Positions 34,934-46,712 of a DNA stretch of 64,000 bases are shown piece by piece (position 1 is the first letter of the stretch; the number at the start of each line of letters is the position of its first letter). Made by a program: the position numbers and the translations under genes. The stretch spans positions 1 through 64,000 of the forward strand of contig ARYC01000394.1 of the NCBI GenBank assembly GCA_000711775.1, in the 5' to 3' direction. The notes under the pieces were generated by a model, which worked only from the letters and a program-made list of their open reading frames with translations, did no database searches and was not told the DNA's origin. This DNA is from Oxytricha trifallax (taxonomy: Eukaryota > Ciliophora > Spirotrichea > Sporadotrichida > Oxytrichidae).

Positions 34934-35099
34934 GTTTCATCCATGAATGCTGGGATTCTGATTTACTTGGCTTTAACTTTATCTGAGTAAATCTTTTTAT
35001 AATACATAATTTAAAAATATATATTTTAACTTTTTCGTTGATTAATTAAAAACTCAGTAAAGAGGGCTCTGTTTGAGCTCCTAATTGTATTTAACTATA

Positions 35100-35444
35100 T
35101 CACTTTGCCTAATAAAAGTTCTCATAAATTTTGTCGTTACCACAAACTTTATATTTGAAAGAATAATGTATTCCTGGATAGTAATAGTTGCTTGTATAGT
35201 AGCTAACTTTCTTGTGTGGCTTCCTTTAAAGCCTCAACTTTTCGATTTAGTATAACGTTTCAAGTTGTTCATGTCTTAAACGTGTCTTGAGTTGACTTGA
35301 ATGAGGGTAGGAAGTTACTTAGGTTTGGATTATAGATTTATGATTTGTTCCAATACTATTTGGGACATTGTTCTATGCTATAACCAGATTAATAAAAGGT
35401 AGAGTAGTCATTAGGTGGAGGTACTTAGTATGTTGATCTTTCAT
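35100..35444 (-). CDS. Coding island, 114-aa frame, unknown
   Basis: ATG 35444-35442 to TGA 35102-35100, 114 codons without TGA, with codon composition clearly unlike the flanks: LKTRLRHEQLETLYQIEKLR followed by a Tyr-rich stretch (SYYTSNYYYPGIHYS). The frame is also open upstream of this ATG to about 35480, so the true start may be earlier or on another segment. No family recognised. Confidence 0.5.
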
Positions 35445-36799
35445 TTTTGTCTTAACTGCTTTGCTGTCTTTCGCTTATTTACCTTATATTTAAATAACTT
35501 ATCTTGGTTGAACGTTCTTGAGTTCTTTATTTTCTTATGTTAGTTATAATTAATTAGTTAACTATAATATAAAAAAAACTATTTTAAGCTCCATTTCATT
35601 GATTATTTAACGGTTTTTTTTGTTTATTAACTTTAATGGGCTTACAGTAAAAAGACGCTATGATGTGTCCTTTATCTTAATATTATGATTTGTCTTCGAA
35701 AGTTTATTTTCTTTTTTTTCCCTCTAAGTCAAGATTTGCCTTTGATATCATTGATAAGAATTTAATGAAGTTTTGAAAAAATTTTTAATTAAGTAATAGA
35801 CTTTATACTGACTTCAAATGTTTATTTGCTTTATTCAATATTCATATTATTGCAATGTACATCTTAAGCTCGTCACAGCTGATATAAATTAAATAAATCA
35901 TTCTAGTTATGATTCTAAATATGAGGCTCTTTCAATTATTCTAATTTAAAGTCCAAAATTTGTTTTATTATCATTAGATTTTATTTTATTAGATTGCTTC
36001 AAACTGTATGAAAATATTGTATGCAATTTTTAGAAAGAATTTACCCATTCATTCAAAGTCTTTTTTGGCCTGTTCTATTGAATATATCTTTATACTCATT
36101 AAATAGAAAATTTCTGCTAAAGTATTATTTGTGATTAAATCTGCTTTATAAAGCAGCTTAGGCTAATATCTTAGAGTTTTTTTAAAGCATTAAAGCATAT
36201 ATCAATAAAACTTTTAACTTTTTAGTTGTTTTATATAACAAATTAATACAAAACTTAATTATAAATCGAGGGAATTTCAGAAAAATATTATAGAATATTT
36301 CAAATAAATATATATTCTTATCATTATTTATAACATTGTACTGTAATACAGATTTTAAGTTCAATGGAAAGATATAGAATAATAAAACTTTAGATTACAC
36401 TGAAACTCAAATTATAGATTAAGATTCTCTCAATATAACCATTTTTTAAGAATCTTAATTTTTACCTTTAAAGTCTAATCTCATTAACCAATTGCCGAAA
36501 TCTTAGTAAGATTGAAAATTAAGCAGCAAATAAAGAACTTTATATTTAGAAAAAAAATGCATTGATTTAAAAATAAAATTAAATATGTGTCACTTGAAAG
36601 CAGTATTCTCTCAATTAAAATCTAATAACAGAAAATATTATAAGAAAACGGTCTTGATAAGATTGTAGAAAAAGAGTTACTAAAGAAAAATAGTTTTGAA
36701 AATACAGAAGTCATAAATGTAAATAAACCAAAGATCATTCAAGGAGAAACTAAATTTATAATAACAATTATTTAAATTCAAACCAATCAAGCAAAGCAA

Positions 36800-38770
36800 T
36801 TATATTGATAGAATACATTTTAAATGGGAAAATTCAAAAAGAAACATAGGAGTACATATAAATATACAATTACAACTGCATAAGGAAATCATTGGCTTTT
36901 AATTGTAATATTATTTAAGCAACTTTAAATTTTAATCATAACTATTAGCAAATTAATTAGTTATTAAAAACATATAAATTTTTGTGCAAATATGCAAAGT
37001 GTGCATTTATATAATGTTGCAACTAGAGTATAGGCTGTGTGCACAAATATAATATTTATTTATTATTTAAATTAATTTGATAAAATGGCATTCAAGTTAG
37101 TTGAATAATTATTTCAAAAGATATTTTCATGAACAAATAGCTAACCAAGCTTAGAACAATAAAAAATGTCTAATCCAAGGAGTTTAATTCAGGTTTGACT
37201 TCTTTCCTAAGATCACAGACCCGGTAAATCTTAATATAATCGAATAAGTCCATCAATAGCTGCAAGCATAACAGCCAAAAATTATAGAAGTCAATTTACT
37301 AGTAGATTGACTACAAATATACATTCTTTCACATCAAGGTGTCTCTAGATTCCGGCGGAATAAAAAGAGAAATATTTAAAAAATGAAAAAGATAGGAGGG
37401 TTCTATAATTTGAGAAATTGGCTCTAAATGATAGACACGAGTGTGAAAACTTCAGAAGAGATCTTCATTATACAACAAGGGGTTGATGCAAAAGCATGGG
37501 AACGCTAAAGAAATGCAACTGGAGTATGGTAAGATGTTGGTGAGATCAACTCTCGAAGATTTAAAATAGACTCCTTAGAAAAAAAAAGCTCGAAATACTC
37601 GTTAAATGAATTTATTACTGAATACATCGCGAATGGCTCTATGACAATGAAACCTTAAATCTAAAAAAGTTTGAATTACCATGATGATTTCACGCTAGTT
37701 TGTGAAAATAGTAAAAATTTAGCGATACACATAAGATATTCAAGCAGATGGGTGTTGTAAGAAAAATTCAAATCTATTTATGACACCAACTGAGCTTTTC
37801 GTAAACATAAACAAACATGCTTACAAGCACTCTACTAAAATAACATATAGAAAATGAAAGAGCTAGTAGGCTACGACATATTTGAAGCCTCTATTAGGTT
37901 TTAATAAACAAGAGGACAAAAGGATTCACTGCGTTTGGCTTTACCGTGCGGCTAACACTGGCAAGAGCACTATTCTAAAGATGATATATGATATATTGAT
38001 CTGAGACGTGCTAGTCATTGGCCAAATTAGACTTTCAAGTAGAGAGGGAGATCACTAAAAAAGGAGAGTCAGGTCTTGATTTATGAAATAAACATTAAGA
38101 GATACATCCACAGGTACAAAATTCCTGCGAGAAAAATGCTATTTGAAAGCAGAAGAAGGTATGCAGTCGTAGTCAAATTTGGGGAGACTTCAGTACAATA
38201 CCAAGCCTGCTTTTCGATCATTACCAGCAATAATCTCCCATGGAATGAATGACTGCTAAAGAGAAGGATTTTTTAAGTGGAACTGTAACCTAGCGAAATC
38301 GTAGGCAGAGAGAAAATCAGGCAAGTTCACTTTTCCTTTCAATGCATTGTAATTGGCAAAATATCTCAAAGATATAAAGGTGACAACATCTTTAGTGATG
38401 ACGAGAAGAAAATGAATAGACAACAAAATCATAACACGGAGAGATAAAGCACAAGATACACCGAAGAAGAGGATCTTTGACTTGAATGCCATTTTATCTT
38501 ATTAATTAATTTAAATAAATATTAAATTTGTACATAAAGTTTATACCCGAGTTACAACATTATGTTTTAGGGACTTTTCTCGTTTGCACATAAATTAATA
38601 CATTTTAATATTTGGTCAGACTTATAATTAAAATTTAAAGTTGCTTAAATCAAATTATAATTATAGCTTACGAAATTTTAAGCAGTTGTATTTATATATA
38701 CATGCGCAGTTATATTTTATTTTTTGATTTTTCCATTTCAAATGTATTATATCAATAAATTAATAATCCT
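36800..38770. mobile_element. About 2-kb element with long TIRs and an SF3-type helicase remnant
   Basis: Inverted arms of roughly 270 bp lie at about 36803-37090 and 38500-38770: ATAATGTTG(C/T)AACT near 37011 is mirrored near 38546; AAGCAACTTTAAATTTTAAT at 36919 is mirrored near 38640; TATTGAT(A)GAATACATTT at 36803 is mirrored near 38750. Between them is a decayed plus-strand gene with superfamily 3 helicase motifs. Exact ends and any target duplication could not be fixed; the arms fade outward. Confidence 0.65.
37166..38510 (+). pseudogene. SF3/Rep-type helicase remnant
   Basis: A Walker A of the SF3 type, AANTGKST, is read at 37948-37971, preceded by HCVWLYR. About 250 bp on, a motif-C-like ITSNN followed by LPW is read at 38220-38240, preceded by a Gly/Glu-Thr-Ser segment. 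The two are in different frames and several TGA codons intervene, so the gene is broken. This motif pair belongs to replication helicases of small DNA viruses, plasmids and some transposons. The long TIRs suggest a transposon or an endogenised replicon. I cannot name the parent family from these motifs. I give motifs as seen and attempt no reconstruction. Confidence 0.55.
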
Positions 38771-38925
38771 TTGAATATTTAAGAAAATAAGATTAAAGAA
38801 AATCGCTTTTAAATTAATAATTAAATAGAGAACAATTATATTTATAAACTTAGGCATGTATATTTTATATAACTAAAAGATAAGACTTTTCTAAAATTAA
38901 CTAAGTCTTAAAGTTTATTTTTTTT

Positions 38926-39330
38926 TTGTAGGAATACATTTGAGTTGGGAAATTAAAATTAAATTTGAAATTAAATTAAAATAAATATTGCCAGTTAACT
39001 TTGTCCTATCCTAAACAATATGGTACTTGTTCGAAATAGAATTCAAAATTAGCTGGACTTTACTATTAGCGGTACCTCTCTATCGCATCATCAGAGCGAG
39101 ATAACTTGACTTTAATTAAAGCATTAAAAACATCTAAACTAATCACCAAAAATTAAACTTGATTTATCTCGCTCTGGGGATGCGATAGAGGGGTACCGCC
39201 AATAGTAAAGTCCAGCTAATTTTGAATTCTATTTCGAACAAATACCATATTGTCTAGGCTAGGACAAAGTTAACTGCCAATATTTATATTAATTTAATTT
39301 TAATTTCCCAAATCAAATGTATTCATACAA
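38926..39330. mobile_element. 405-bp palindromic MITE, family A copy 2
   Basis: Same family as 30756-31171: TTGTAGGAATACATTTGA at 38926 with a mirrored end at 39330, GGTACC and TATCGCATC conserved in both arms. TA follows on the right (39331-39332), but the left flank is a T run. The loop differs from copy 1. Confidence 0.88.
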
Positions 39331-41150
39331 TAATCAAAATTTTCAAAGTTCTTTCATTTAATTATGTGGCATGTACTAAATACTTAAATTTACTTATATT
39401 AATGATTTATAATATAAATTATTACTTTAAAAGTTACTTATGTTTATGAATTAAAGTGAAAATATTTTAAATCACAAAAATAAGAAAAGAAAGAAAAGTT
39501 TAGTAAAACTAAAAGTTTTTAGATATTTTTTGATTGACAAATGATAGTCATGAGAATTGAGATAGAACATATATTATATTCCACAAAAGTAAATATAAAA
39601 AATTATATGCAACATTTAAATAAATTCTAAAGTTTAAAGAAATTAATAATTAATAGGTTTAATACTTGAAAGTTCTTCTTCTCAATAAAAATTTTCAAAA
39701 CAAAATGATAGAAAAAATAGCATCATCTAAGTTTAGTTAATAAATTTAAACTTTGGTTTGATGCTGAACACAGAATTACATGGATAAAAAAGCTGTAAAA
39801 ATACATTCGAATGTAAATCAATATCTTACTTAGATTTAAGAAATGGGGTTCCTCTATTTAGAGATTAAAATTATCAAGGAATATAAGTATCTTTATTATA
39901 ATAGAATAATTAAACATTCTTTAGTTAATATCTATTATTCAAAAAAGTGGCGAACTTCTATACTTTGCACGAGACAAATTAATTGTTAGATTTAGGAAAA
40001 TTCCCTCAATCAAAGTTATAAATATGAAGAAAAAGATAGAAAACATATCATTCCACTTTTTTGTGGTTTACTCTCTAGACTTCTATAAAGGGAGTATTGA
40101 GGAATAATGTAAATAGAATTATTTAATATAACAAGGAAATAATGGTTAACAAATATATATCAATAAATCTTATACGAAAGTTGCAGTAAGTTTATCACTT
40201 TTAAAAATTATTTTATCGAATAAAAGCATTTATTGCAAACCTTTTGTTTTTACAAAGATTAAAAAGTGTAAATTAAGTTTTTAATTTTTTTTGGTATAAA
40301 TGTAAAAAGGAATTTTATAATGCAGATAGATTTTATGCATTATCCAAAATATTTATATATCTAGTGATTATATTAATAGAATTAAAAAAAGATTAAGAAA
40401 GAAATAAACTCAAAAAATACATGAAAATTTTCAATTTTTAAGCAAATGACATTAATGAGAACTATTTCATAAATATTGTTCAGGCGCTTTAATATGAGTA
40501 TTCTTGAATAAGAACAATATGAGTTTAAAGTTGGTTGATTAGATAGATTTCGTAAAACATATTGAATTGGAGAGTAATAGTTAAAATACCACATTATGTT
40601 GACTCTACTGTCACTGTAAATAGAAGCAAAAGTAAAATAATTTAAAACTTAGCGAATGGACTACTCTTAATATTAATAATTAATGAAAAATCTGTTAAAA
40701 TATTATTAACAGAGATAGATTAGCAGACTCTTTATTAATCTCAATTTTTATCAAACTAACATATAGTTTTTTTAAATAAAATTAAATTTATATGCTTAAG
40801 ACGATAATAAATTGCTGGATTGAACTTAAGAAAAAAAATCTAGCAAATTACCTGTATATATTAGAAAATTTTAACAATAATTCCTATCGTTAAAAGTTCA
40901 ATATTTAGAGGCATTTTTTTTGAAAAAGAGTTGTTAAATAAAATATAAGAATTCGGTTTCTAAAATTAAATTTATTACAAATTTTCAATTATTTTGTAAA
41001 GATCCTATTAATCTTAAAAATAATTATACTAGAACTTATGTATACAAGACGCTTTAAATTATAAGAATCATCCTTTTGCCAAAAATCAATATTTGAATTT
41101 AATAATAAAATTAATCATTGGTTCATTTCATTAACTCTGTTCTTCTTTCT
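39331..41150. other. AT-rich stretch, nothing assigned
   Basis: No supported gene. A frame from 40024 stays open for about 140 codons under the ciliate code but its composition follows base content, so I do not call it. Confidence 0.35.
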
Positions 41151-41156
41151 AAATTA

Positions 41157-41260
41157 ATGGAAAAGATGTCAATAAAAGACAGCAATGATCACTATCAATT
41201 TGAAGTTAAGGACTTGAAAGCAAGAAGTTATATCAGAATTATAACATAAATTTGATAAAC
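41157..41260 (+). CDS. Possible first coding segment of an interrupted gene
   Basis: ATG at 41163 region opens MSIKDSNDHYQFEVKDLKAR and runs to TGA near 41258. Charged composition and raised G/C suggest coding. It lies upstream, on the same strand, of two further islands (41420 and 42329). Unknown function. Confidence 0.3.
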
Positions 41261-41419
41261 TTTGAATAGCTTAAAATAGTGATTGAATGAGTGTATGGGA
41301 GCTTAAATGTAAAAGACAGATTACCTAAGAATTTTAGCGAAAATTTATGATCAATTTAAATTAGAATTACTGGGATTTTTCTTACCACATAGCCACAAGT
41401 TAATATCAATGATAATGCA

Positions 41420-41715
41420 ACTTTTTCTAGGTTATTAGAAAAGCAACTAACTGTATTTTATTAATTAAGGAGAATATAAAGCCACTAACTAGTAAAGAGG
41501 ATATGACAGTCGAACAAGATTCCTCACAGTTATATATTAAAAAAATAAGTGGCAATAGTTTGCTTCTTAAAAAAAATATTATTCGCTTAAAAAACTAAAA
41601 GCTAATCCATAAAAAGAAAAATCAAAATCTTGATAACCTTAAATTTAAGAAATAGACTTCAACTTAGATTGCTAGGAACAAGACCCATATATTAATAGTC
41701 ACTGACTAAACACAG
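41420..41715 (+). CDS. Coding island, Lys/Asn/Gln-rich
   Basis: A plus-strand frame is open throughout: KENIKPLTSKEDMTVEQDSS, then LKNQKLIHKKKNQ and TSTQIARNKTHILIVTD. The frame continues past 41715 only with loss of coding character. Probably a middle segment of the gene that continues at 42329. Confidence 0.35.
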
Positions 41716-42328
41716 TAAACATAAATTTATTTCTTTATAAATAATTATTTATTTATGTTTCTTGAAAGTTAAAAAATTTTGAAAAAGAATTAATGTTATT
41801 AAACTTTCACCTCTAATCAGTAAGATCGTAATAAATTTATGTTTTAATATTAATTAACTTGAATTTGGATGAATATTCAGTATAAAAGAATTATCTTTTT
41901 TTAAATAATTTTTGGAATAAAATTTAGAATTATATTCAACATAATATACAGGCCTCACTAACTTATTGCTATTTTCTTAATTAGGATTTTAATAGTAAAG
42001 GGAGATTACAATTAGTGAACTCTCAACATAATTATTATTACAAAATTATTTCTATAAATGAAAGCATGCAAAATAGTATTAGTTTATCATTAATATAAGT
42101 GGGTTTGTTATATGAATATCTTAAAGAATAGAAAATAGGGAAAAATTGATAATGAAAGTAAACTCTTAAAATTTCTATTTTATGAAATATGATAATATTT
42201 GTTGTTATTGCAATAAATGATAAAAGAAGCTATACTATAAGTCCCATTTGTCTAAATAAAAAAGAGAATAAATAGCAATTAAAATTTTCATATAAAAACA
42301 ATTTTACTGAAAGATTATAAAAGAAAAG

Positions 42329-42535
42329 AAGAATCGCTATCAAGCTGTGATAAAGCATAGAAGACAAGTGAGAAAAGAGTAAATGGTTAAAGCTTCAAGG
42401 ATAAAAGATTTTGTTTAGGATCCAGAAGATTATAGCAAAACAGATTTTTAACTAGTCTTTGAAGAGTAACTTACCTTATCACAAGCAAAATCAAAAAATA
42501 AGAGAGAACTCTTTAACATAATACAGAGGAAGTGA
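42329..42535 (+). CDS. Coding island with C-terminus, unknown protein
   Basis: A strongly protein-like frame ends at TGA 42533-42535: NRYQAVIKHRRQVRKEQ, then DPEDYSKTDFQLVFEEQL and KNKRELFNIIQRK. It is preceded in frame by TGA near 42312, so it must be joined to earlier sequence by DNA rearrangement or splicing. Likely the last segment of the gene represented at 41157-41715. Confidence 0.5.
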
Positions 42536-42981
42536 GTGGGTACAGTTATTAAAAGTAAAGCAAACATTTCTAATTACTAGAAAATTTAAATATATTTATT
42601 ATATATAAGATTCAATGAGTAAAATTTGTTTGAATTTTCAAAAATGACTTATGAATATATAATTTATTCACACTTGTCATTTGCTAATTATTTTAAAATA
42701 CTAAATATATAAAATTATATTTTTTTAAAATGATAGTTCATATTTTAATATATATTTTCTTATTCTATAATTTAAAATATTACTTTGCTTAAATATTAAA
42801 AATAATAAATAATATACATTTGTTAAATAGATAAATTTTAAATATATATGAATTTATTTAATTGCGAACATGAACAATTAATTTACTAAAACTAAAATTT
42901 AAATTTAACTAAAAAGGAACTTTTAAATTATTAATTTATTTATTTGGACGCATCTCGAAATTTCATCAATTTTGAGAAATT

Positions 42982-44086
42982 CACCATAGGATATTGACGT
43001 CATCAAGTCACAGATGACGTCAGGAGATCACATTATAATAAATTTGGAAATTTTCTTGTAATAAATGTGCAAAACACTATAAAAGATTCTTATATGATCT
43101 TTTCTGGTAATGCTGTTGAAGTGCGGGGTAACAACGGGTGGAAACCCTTGTTCGCAACTAATGTTAAACTAATAATAGCAGGGGTCAAGGGGTTGGCTAC
43201 CCCTGTGGAGATTCGGATACAAATCCTCTGAAAAAAGTTTCTTTAGATTGTATATGAAATGAAATGTAATCTTTATTACTTTATCGATAATAATTAAATA
43301 TCAATTATTATTATTTCGCAAATATGAATATGCATTGAATATGTAATGATTGAAAGCTTGATTAATTCTTATTTTTTAAGATTTATTCGCTACAATGTTT
43401 CGTATAAACATTTTCAATTATGTCTGGGTAGCTGGGCATCATGTTGTACACATGCTTGTCTCAATATTTAAGAAAGGCAAGAACTCCTTCAATTAGATTC
43501 GATTGTATCATGCCTCGTACCATGTTTACATTAATATTGTGAACTTTTCTTAAATGATTCATGCAAAATTCTTCCCAATTTATCCGAAAATACGTTTTCC
43601 AGCCTTAGAAATGTACAGTAATGTTTTATGCGGCATGTTACCTAACTAGTTTTTCTATAGTTTTTCTAGTTCTGTTTTAAACTGTAAATATAACCCAATT
43701 AACAACCTATAGTTATCTATTAAATATTGTTTCTTCAGGTTAAGAATAATCCAAAGAATAGTGGGTTTACAAGGTTTAGTCAATCTAAATAAAAAAATAT
43801 TATTTATCATAAAAATCTTTTCGGAGGTTTGGTCTCCAACTCTCCAAAGGGTCTACCACTCCCTTGATTCCTGCAATTATTTGTTTTGCAATGGTTGCAC
43901 ACAAGGGGTTCCACCCCTTGTGAAAGCTGTACACTAGGGGCTGCAGTCCTAAGACTCTGCGGAAAAAATTCTAGAATAATCTTTTATAGTGTTTCGCACA
44001 TTGATTTCATATAAATTTCCTTATTTATTATACTGTGATCGGAGGACGTCATCTGTTACCTCCAGACGTCAATACCCTGCACCATG
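42982..44086. mobile_element. 1.1-kb inverted-repeat element with structured arms
   Basis: Arms of about 265 bp at 42982-43247 and 43812-44086 are inverted, diverged copies, each beginning with a TATTGACGTC(A) box and a second GATGACGTC box 20-25 bp inside. The 560-bp loop is AT-rich without a gene. Arms are about 70-75% alike by eye, so the palindrome is old. Target duplication unclear. Confidence 0.7.
43110..43240 (+). ncRNA. Possible structured RNA or stem-loop cassette (arm 1)
   Basis: Consecutive stems can be drawn: AACAA-GGGT...ACCC-TTGTT (43130-43154), then GGGG...CCCC (43189-43204), then GGAGATT...AATCCTC (43206-43230). The opposite arm (43815-43960, minus strand) forms the same three stems with changed bases that keep pairing: CACAAGGGGT...ACCCCTTGTG, GGG...CCC and GGAG...CTCC. 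Compensatory change suggests selection on a folded molecule, but no known RNA family fits. Low confidence that it is transcribed. Confidence 0.3.
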
Positions 44087-44378
44087 TTAGTATATTTAAA
44101 AAAATAGTTACCAATTAAATATTTTGTATAATCTAATAATGTATTTAATCATTTTTGGAAATTCATAAAATCATATTTATTCAAACGTAAAAAAAGCTCA
44201 AGCTTTATAGTGTAAGTAGCTATTGCGAAAAATGAAGAACATTATAAAATTATGAAATAAAAAAAAGAAAATATATCAGATTTTCATTAGGCTAGAAAAT
44301 TTTTGAATTTATGTCAGTCAATAACGAATTTATAATCATAGCTTTCAATGTCATTTATAATTAATCTTTTTTCAAAAG

Positions 44379-44500
44379 TCATATAACCTGCTTGCTAAAG
44401 CGCGCTGCACTTGTTGTTGTCGTAATCGAAGGATGTCGGACAAATCTATCTGGATTGATAACATTGTTATTTGAATGCTTCTGATTAGACTTTCCTACAC
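44379..44500 (-). CDS. Coding island, C-terminal fragment
   Basis: Minus-strand frame QKHSNNNVINPDRFVRHPSI then TTTTSAARFSKQVI, ending at TGA 44381-44379. G/C is clearly raised here. Upstream coding character is lost near 44500, where a segment junction or intron must lie (TTTTTGTGTAG precedes on the minus strand). Unknown protein. Confidence 0.45.
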
Positions 44501-44949
44501 AAAAATATATTCAGGATTAACATTTGGGTGCCATTAAAAATTTTTTGGGGATAAATTATAGGCTAGTTCTTGGTAGATTTTTTTTTTATTAAATGAGAAC
44601 ATCTGAATGACTGGTAACTTGAAAAACTAAAACTTTTGATAGTTTTGAAACTAAATGCTAATAGGACAAGTTATTAGACTTATTATAAAAAAACATAAAT
44701 TTGTCAAAATTAAAATTGAATTTGATGAAAGTCCAAAAATGAAATGACATAAATGCATTCATTAGATCAATAAAAGTCAGGATTAATCTTAATTGCTATA
44801 ATGATCAGCACACCTTAAATATTCATTAACAGCTTAAATCATACAATTTATATCAGAGATAATATGATTTTTATTAACAGCAGTTTTTAATCACTCGTAC
44901 TAAAAATGGCTATAATAGTTTCTAGAAATTTTTATTCTTACTTACTTAC

Positions 44950-45070
44950 ATTTAGAAAGTCCAATGATTTTGAATTGACTTTAAAATTTAAGAACTCTCA
45001 GCTTAAATCAGACCTTAAAAAACTTATTGCATGTAAACAGGACCAGCTAGTTCGGTATCTAGTGAAGTGA
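44950..45070 (+). CDS. Coding island, unknown
   Basis: Plus-strand frame RKSNDFELTLKFKNSQLKSD then LKKLIACKQDQLVRYLVK, TGA at 45068-45070. It follows TTTAG at 44951-44955. First of the plus-strand islands that continue to 50.4 kb; whether it belongs to the same gene is unknown. Confidence 0.35.
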
Positions 45071-45520
45071 TTATAATTAAAATTCATAAAACATTTGTTA
45101 TACCTATACTTATTGTGAAATAATAATACAATAAGCAAATAACTATAATGCTAATTTATAAGTTTCAATACTTTTTTAACATCTTGACGATAGATCAATT
45201 AATTTATCATAAAATGTCAACTTTAAAATTCAAATATAAATCAGAATTTCATGAATTCATTAAATTTATTCAATTTAAGTTATGAGTTAGGTGTTACATT
45301 TAAACGACATTCACATTTAAGGCATAGACCTTTTGCTAAAAATTATTAATTTTGACCCAAAAAATGTAAATATACATGCTGTTTTGTATGAAAATTAGTG
45401 ATTAGTAACAGTTTTATCAATGTTATTAAAAAATATATAAATGGAGATACTGTTGGTGCTGATACACTCACTAAAAATATAAGTTAAAAATAACATATAA
45501 ATATTTTTATATATTTTTAG

Positions 45521-45700
45521 TTGGATAATGTCGTAAGGCTAGTAAAAGAAAAATAAATAACTTCGATGAGCAGCTAATAAAATGATAATGGAGTGTTCAT
45601 TTGGTCAGATGGGAAAATTTACAAAGATTAGTATAAAGAATTGTATTTAATATTTAATGAATCTCCACTTATCACAAAATTTCAAACAAATTAAGCATGA
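45521..45700 (+). CDS. MORN-repeat coding island
   Basis: The frame is open for 59 codons to TGA 45698-45700. It contains NGVFIWSDGKIYKDQYKE, which matches the MORN repeat pattern (G-x-G/F-x-W-x-DG-x-x-Y-x-G/D-x-x). It is preceded by TTTATATATTTTTAG, an intron-like 3' end. MORN repeats bind membranes or scaffold cytoskeletal proteins. Only one repeat is present, so the rest of the protein must be encoded on other segments; another MORN unit lies at 49897-49991 on the same strand. Confidence 0.5.
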
Positions 45701-46323
45701 TTATATATTCTTCCTCCTATTAATGATTCAATAATTTATTTTTGATTAATTTTAATATTTTCATTTATTTTTATTGCCTAAGAAATTGCTAAAAATAAAA
45801 CTAAAAGTATTGTTCATTATTATTTAAATAAGAAATTTCTACTACCAATAATTAAAACTTACGATATAATATGTTTTAGCAAGTGATTCTAATAATATTA
45901 TTTTAAGATTTTATAAATTATGAATAGTGTTTTTTTTCCAATTGTATAAGTTATATTTTGTAGATATTATAACGTTATATTTAACCTTGAAATTTAGAAT
46001 TTCAAGATATTTGGAGCTTTTATCTCTTCTTAAAATTTAATAAATTATATCTTGGGAAATATTTTTATTAAAAAAACAACATTTATTAATAAATAATTAA
46101 TCTCCAAAGAGAGCTATAGCTAACTATATCTATGAAATTTCTTGGTCTAAATAAAATTAAAGCATAATTTATGAATAAAAAGTTCCTTCATTTTACAAAT
46201 AACTATAAAAATATCTTAATTTTAATAACAGTAATAATTAATTAGTTATAAATATGTTCTGATATAATAAACTTATTATAATAAGTTTAATCTCTTGCCC
46301 ATCTCAGCATTTATTAATTCAAA

Positions 46324-46430
46324 ATGTCTCACTCAGCAAAACGACCTAAGAAATTCTGCAAAACCCATATATAATCTTTTATAACTTTCAAAAACTCCCT
46401 CTCCTCTGCTAAATATTCTTAAATTCTATG
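46324..46430 (+). CDS. Possible N-terminal coding segment
   Basis: ATG 46324 opens MSHSAKRPKKFCKTHIQSF to a TGA near 46432. G/C is raised compared with the flanks. It lies 110 bp before the stronger island at 46538 and may be joined to it after splicing or DNA rearrangement. Confidence 0.3.
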
Positions 46431-46537
46431 ATAATTTAAACCTTAACTGCATGAATTTATATGAACTTTAAAGCACGATCAAATTGTTAACTGTTTAATT
46501 GATTTATATTTCTTTTTTTCTTGATTTATAGGATTTT

Positions 46538-46712
46538 TCAGCTGAGCACGACAATCAGAATTTCTAAATAATAGCTTGAAAACATCTTCTCTAACAGAGT
46601 CATACTAATTTTGATAGCAGAACATGCCAATCTGCTAAGTCTTTGCTTAAACGGCGCTTACATTTATATTTATTGTAAACATCACAAAGAGGCATTATGT
46701 AAATTAGTATGA
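46538..46712 (+). CDS. Coding island, unknown protein
   Basis: After TTTTTCAG (46529-46536), which resembles an intron end, the plus strand reads STTIRISKQQLENIFSNRVI then LIAEHANLLSLCLNGAYIY and ends KEALCKLV-TGA (46710-46712). Composition is convincingly protein-like. No family assigned. Confidence 0.45.

Noticed and set aside
38256..38492. Minus-strand 78-codon hydrophobic frame
   Set aside because: Overlaps the SF3-type helicase remnant on the opposite strand; composition follows from antisense reading of Lys-rich sequence.
40024..40446. 140-codon frame without TGA on the plus strand
   Set aside because: With TGA as the only stop and about 80% A/T, frames of this length occur by chance; no raised G/C or domain.
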